64,000 bases of DNA from Flavobacteriaceae bacterium. Its GTDB lineage: Bacteria > Bacteroidota > Bacteroidia > Flavobacteriales > Flavobacteriaceae. The stretch spans positions 1 to 64,000 of the forward strand of contig JABGUL010000013.1 in NCBI GenBank assembly GCA_018646605.1, read 5' to 3'. The translations under genes and the position numbers were made by a program. This document shows, piece by piece, positions 61,506 through 64,000 of this stretch. The notes under the pieces were generated by a model. That model ran no database searches, was not told the origin of the DNA, and saw nothing but the letters and a program-made list of their open reading frames with translations. The first letter of the stretch is position 1, and each line of letters opens with the position of its first letter.

Positions 61506-62570
61506 TTAATATTTTTGTTCAAGTGTTTGCATACAGTCCACTAGGATCTCTATGCTTTCTATAGTTAAGGCGTTGTACATAGAGGCTCGATAGCCACCTA
61601 CAGAGCGATGTCCTTTCAGGCCATTTATACCAGAAGATTTGCATAGCGCATCAAAGGGTTCAGCATCTTCGGGATTTACGAGATTAAATGTTGCATTCAT
61701 TTCACTTCGATCTTCAACAGCCGCAAAGCCTGTGAATTTTGAGTTACGATCAATTTCACCATACAACAAAGTCGCTTTCAGCTTGTTTTTTTCACCAAGC
61801 TTTTCCACCCCTCCTTGAGATTTTACCCATCGCATATTAAGCATAGAAGTGTAAACAGCAAACACCGGGGGGGTGTTAAACATACTTTCTGCTTCAGCAT
61901 GAATTTGGTAACTCAACATTGAGGGTATGATACGGCTTACTTTTCCAAAAAGAGCTTCTTTTATAATCACTAAAGTAGCTCCTGAAGGTCCCATGTTTTT
62001 TTGTGCTCCTGCATAGAAAAGATCAAACTTGGAATAATCAAAAGCACGTGAAAAAATATCTGAACTCATATCAGCAACTAGGGGTACCCCCGTTGCTGGA
62101 ATGTCTTTGAGCTGGGTTCCAAAGATTGTGTTGTTGGTCGTTAAATGGAGATAATCTATATCCTCAGGGATGGAATACCCTTTGGGGATGTATTTATAAT
62201 TCGCTTCTTTTGAACTAGCTAGTTCCAAGACCTTACCAAAAAGTTTTGCTTCTTTGATTGCTTTATTAGACCACGTTCCTGTATTGACGTAGCCTGCCTT
62301 TTTTTCTAAAAGATTATACGCAGTCATTAGAAATTGAAGACTCGCTCCACCTTGAAGGAAAATAGCTTTATATCCTTTATTTTCAAGGCCAGTAAGTTGT
62401 AATGCTAAGGTGCAAGCTTCATCCATAATATCAATAAAGGCTTTGCTTCGATGCGATATTTCAATCAATGATAAGCCAGATCCATCAAGTTCCACAACAG
62501 CTGCAGCAGCTTGTTGCATTACTTCTTTTGGAAGAATGGAGGGTCCAGCACTAAAATTATGAACTTTCAT
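61506..62570 (-). CDS. serC: Phosphoserine aminotransferase
   Basis: PLP enzyme converting 3-phosphohydroxypyruvate to phosphoserine, and 3-hydroxy-4-phosphohydroxythreonine in B6 synthesis. The 354-residue protein opens NFSAGPSILPKEVMQQAAAA. It has IFLQGGASLQFLMTAYNLL, the Schiff-base Lys in FYAGAQKNMGPSGATLVII (about 190-208), and HRSVGGYRASMYNAL near the end. It starts the serC-serA-DUF6787 leftward operon. Confidence 0.96.
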   Translation of the reverse strand: MKVHNFSAGPSILPKEVMQQAAAAVVELDGSGLSLIEISHRSKAFIDIMDEACTLALQLTGLENKGYKAIFLQGGASLQFLMTAYNLLEKKAGYVNTGTWSNKAIKEAKLFGKVLELASSKEANYKYIPKGYSIPEDIDYLHLTTNNTIFGTQLKDIPATGVPLVADMSSDIFSRAFDYSKFDLFYAGAQKNMGPSGATLVIIKEALFGKVSRIIPSMLSYQIHAEAESMFNTPPVFAVYTSMLNMRWVKSQGGVEKLGEKNKLKATLLYGEIDRNSKFTGFAAVEDRSEMNATFNLVNPEDAEPFDALCKSSGINGLKGHRSVGGYRASMYNALTIESIEILVDCMQTLEQKY

Positions 62571-62601
62571 ATAGGATTCTGTTGGTTTTATTAAATTTTA
62601 T

Positions 62602-62639
62602 AGAAAGAAAAATCTGGAATTTCAATCCTTTTTCTTTCT
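62602..62639. repeat. Inverted repeat in the serC upstream region
   Basis: AGAAAGAAAAA at 62602-62612 and TTTTTCTTTCT at 62629-62639 form an 11-bp perfect inverted repeat around a 16-base spacer, 32 bases before the serC ATG. It could be a transcript hairpin, a terminator of the upstream acyl-CoA reductase gene, or an A/T-rich operator. Confidence 0.45.
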
Positions 62640-62739
62640 GTAATTTTTTGAAAGTACAAATATTGTGATTCCCCAATAATTAGTGGTATAACCTTGTTTG
62701 TTTTTTTTTCTGAGTTGTTAACATTACGTGTTTTTAAAG

Positions 62740-63765
62740 CTATATTTTTTCTAAAAAACGCAAGGTGTCTATTCCGTCGGCATAATCCCATAAAGAAGGT
62801 TGTTGAGCTGAGCCAAGGGCTATCGCACCATCAATATCAAGTTTTGAGACAACGCATTGAATCGAATCCTTATGGGTTTGCAATTCTTGTTTCACGTCCT
62901 CCATGTTGTCATAATACGAATAAAAAGCACAGGAAATAGGAGCACTAAAATCAGTATCTTCTTTAAGCATGAAGAATCCATTTTCAAGAAAATCAAATTC
63001 ACTCATTAGCCATACTGCTTTGTTATAATCATAGTTGTTGCCATATTTTGCATGATTGATTATTTCAGCATGGGAGAAAATAGCCCCAAAAATTAAATTT
63101 AAATCATACCCTCTTGGAAGATAGATTTTAGCAACATTTCGGCATCCTAATCCAAAATATTGGAGCATGTCTTTTCCCAAACCAATCAGTTCTTCCTCGG
63201 ATTCTGTTCCGTTTAAAACAGCAACTCCATTTCTGTTTTTTCTGATAATATTGGGATAGCTAGAGAAATAATGATCAAAATATCGAGCGGCATTATTTGA
63301 TCCTGTGGCAATTACTGCATGAAAATTTTCTAGTTTCTGCGCTGTAAAAGTAATTTTTTGCTCCCCTGCTTCGTGTTCCAGGAACGACGTCATGTAGGGT
63401 AGGAGGAACAGGTCTTTTGAAGCACATTTAACCATCGCTTTATGCCCACTTAGCCAAACGCAAATTATATCATGAAACCCAACCATAGGAATGTTTCCTG
63501 CAAGAATTAATGCTATTGTTTTAGAAGGACTACCCTCCGAAAACGAATAGGGGGTCAACCATTTTTCAACAGTATCTTGAACCAGTAAATTCCCCCAGCT
63601 TGAAAAGGTTTCTCTGATGGATTCTGCGGTAAACCAGCCGTTGTTAATTATGGCTTGGTGAACTTGTTTTTTCAGCAGACCATAGTATTCATCATCAGGA
63701 TTGTAGTTTTTTAGATGAACTCCTAGTTTTATCAAGGCATTGACACGTTTTGAGTTTGCTTTCAT
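62740..63765 (-). CDS. LuxC-like acyl-CoA reductase
   Basis: A 341-residue aldehyde-dehydrogenase-superfamily protein of the acyl-CoA reductase (LuxC) branch, reducing fatty acyl-CoA to aldehyde. It has ALILAGNIPMVGFHDIICVW (about 85-104), HKAMVKCASKDLFLLPYMTS, VIATGSNNAARYFDHYFSSY, and a conserved nucleophile Cys in FGLGCRNVAKIYLP (about 206-219). Its start faces the ferredoxin gene across overlapping promoters. Ferredoxin, acyl-CoA reductase and serC-serA recur together in Bacteroidota; the physiological role is unsettled. Confidence 0.85.
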   Translation of the reverse strand: MKANSKRVNALIKLGVHLKNYNPDDEYYGLLKKQVHQAIINNGWFTAESIRETFSSWGNLLVQDTVEKWLTPYSFSEGSPSKTIALILAGNIPMVGFHDIICVWLSGHKAMVKCASKDLFLLPYMTSFLEHEAGEQKITFTAQKLENFHAVIATGSNNAARYFDHYFSSYPNIIRKNRNGVAVLNGTESEEELIGLGKDMLQYFGLGCRNVAKIYLPRGYDLNLIFGAIFSHAEIINHAKYGNNYDYNKAVWLMSEFDFLENGFFMLKEDTDFSAPISCAFYSYYDNMEDVKQELQTHKDSIQCVVSKLDIDGAIALGSAQQPSLWDYADGIDTLRFLEKI

Positions 63766-63777
63766 TTACTTGTTTAG

Positions 63778-64000
<223 letters not shown>

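Overview
The window is a compact, AT-rich chromosomal segment from a member of the Bacteroidota, most likely a marine Flavobacteriaceae. The evidence is a set of typical flavobacterial genes (TamB, an LptD-like protein, YfhO, a DUF4834 protein, BshA, a DUF6090 protein, the GH3/serine-hydrolase fusion). Upstream elements match the Bacteroidota promoter consensus TTTG-N17-23-TAnnTTTG, Shine-Dalgarno sequences are largely absent, and TTG or GTG starts are frequent. Convergent genes commonly touch or overlap by a few bases, so intergenic space is scarce. I saw no rRNA, CRISPR array or intact insertion sequence.

Layout. 1-950: non-coding stretch with a duplicated palindromic motif, tRNA-Arg(TCT), a terminator and a 43-residue ORF. 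957-7663: alanine dehydrogenase, a DUF4442 protein, a nitronate monooxygenase-like protein, a periplasmic M20 peptidase, an AI-2E-family exporter, RsmE and TsaD. 7695-12137: a TamB-like protein whose membrane anchor lies upstream of the first ATG. 12224-15494: glycolysis (pfkA, gap), a GlcNAc-kinase-like protein, RidA. 15534-27505: envelope and redox block (LptD-like protein, cell-wall amidase, MCE lipid-transport protein, a two-gene Fe-S oxidoreductase with a HAD protein between, GH3/serine hydrolase fusion, bacillithiol enzyme BshA). 27518-33182: secreted and accessory proteins (penicillin-acylase family, two DUF1080 proteins, Kazal-type lipoprotein, class V aminotransferase, pterin carbinolamine dehydratase, and a tiny tryptophan-rich ORF).

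33259-36471 is the main accessory finding. It is a ~3.2-kb segment bounded by the 3' end of mnmE and by a second, near-identical 18-bp copy of that 3' end, with 11-bp repeats just inside both ends. It carries a DUF6090 protein, a leucine-rich-repeat lipoprotein, a short 'GTPNK' ORF and a start-less coding remnant, but no integrase. It looks like a degenerate or integrase-less island at the mnmE attachment site.

36454-47029: mnmE, a GNAT-like protein, an outer-membrane protein with a basic tail, the DUF4834/YfhO/flippase operon and uvrA. 47225-51922: an ECF-type sigma factor with a 48-residue ORF, an endonuclease III lacking the Fe-S cysteines, a Bcp peroxiredoxin, a large conserved protein of unknown function and an MBL-fold hydrolase. 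51917-58897: a leftward run of a carboxylesterase, a catalytically dead dihydroorotase paralogue, the 5-oxoprolinase genes pxpC-pxpB-pxpA, an NRAMP-family transporter lacking the metal-site residues, a TIGR02757 protein and LolD. 59069-64000: msrA-folE, the serine pathway genes serC-serA, a LuxC-like acyl-CoA reductase and the start of a 4Fe-4S ferredoxin. The last two diverge from overlapping face-to-face promoters.
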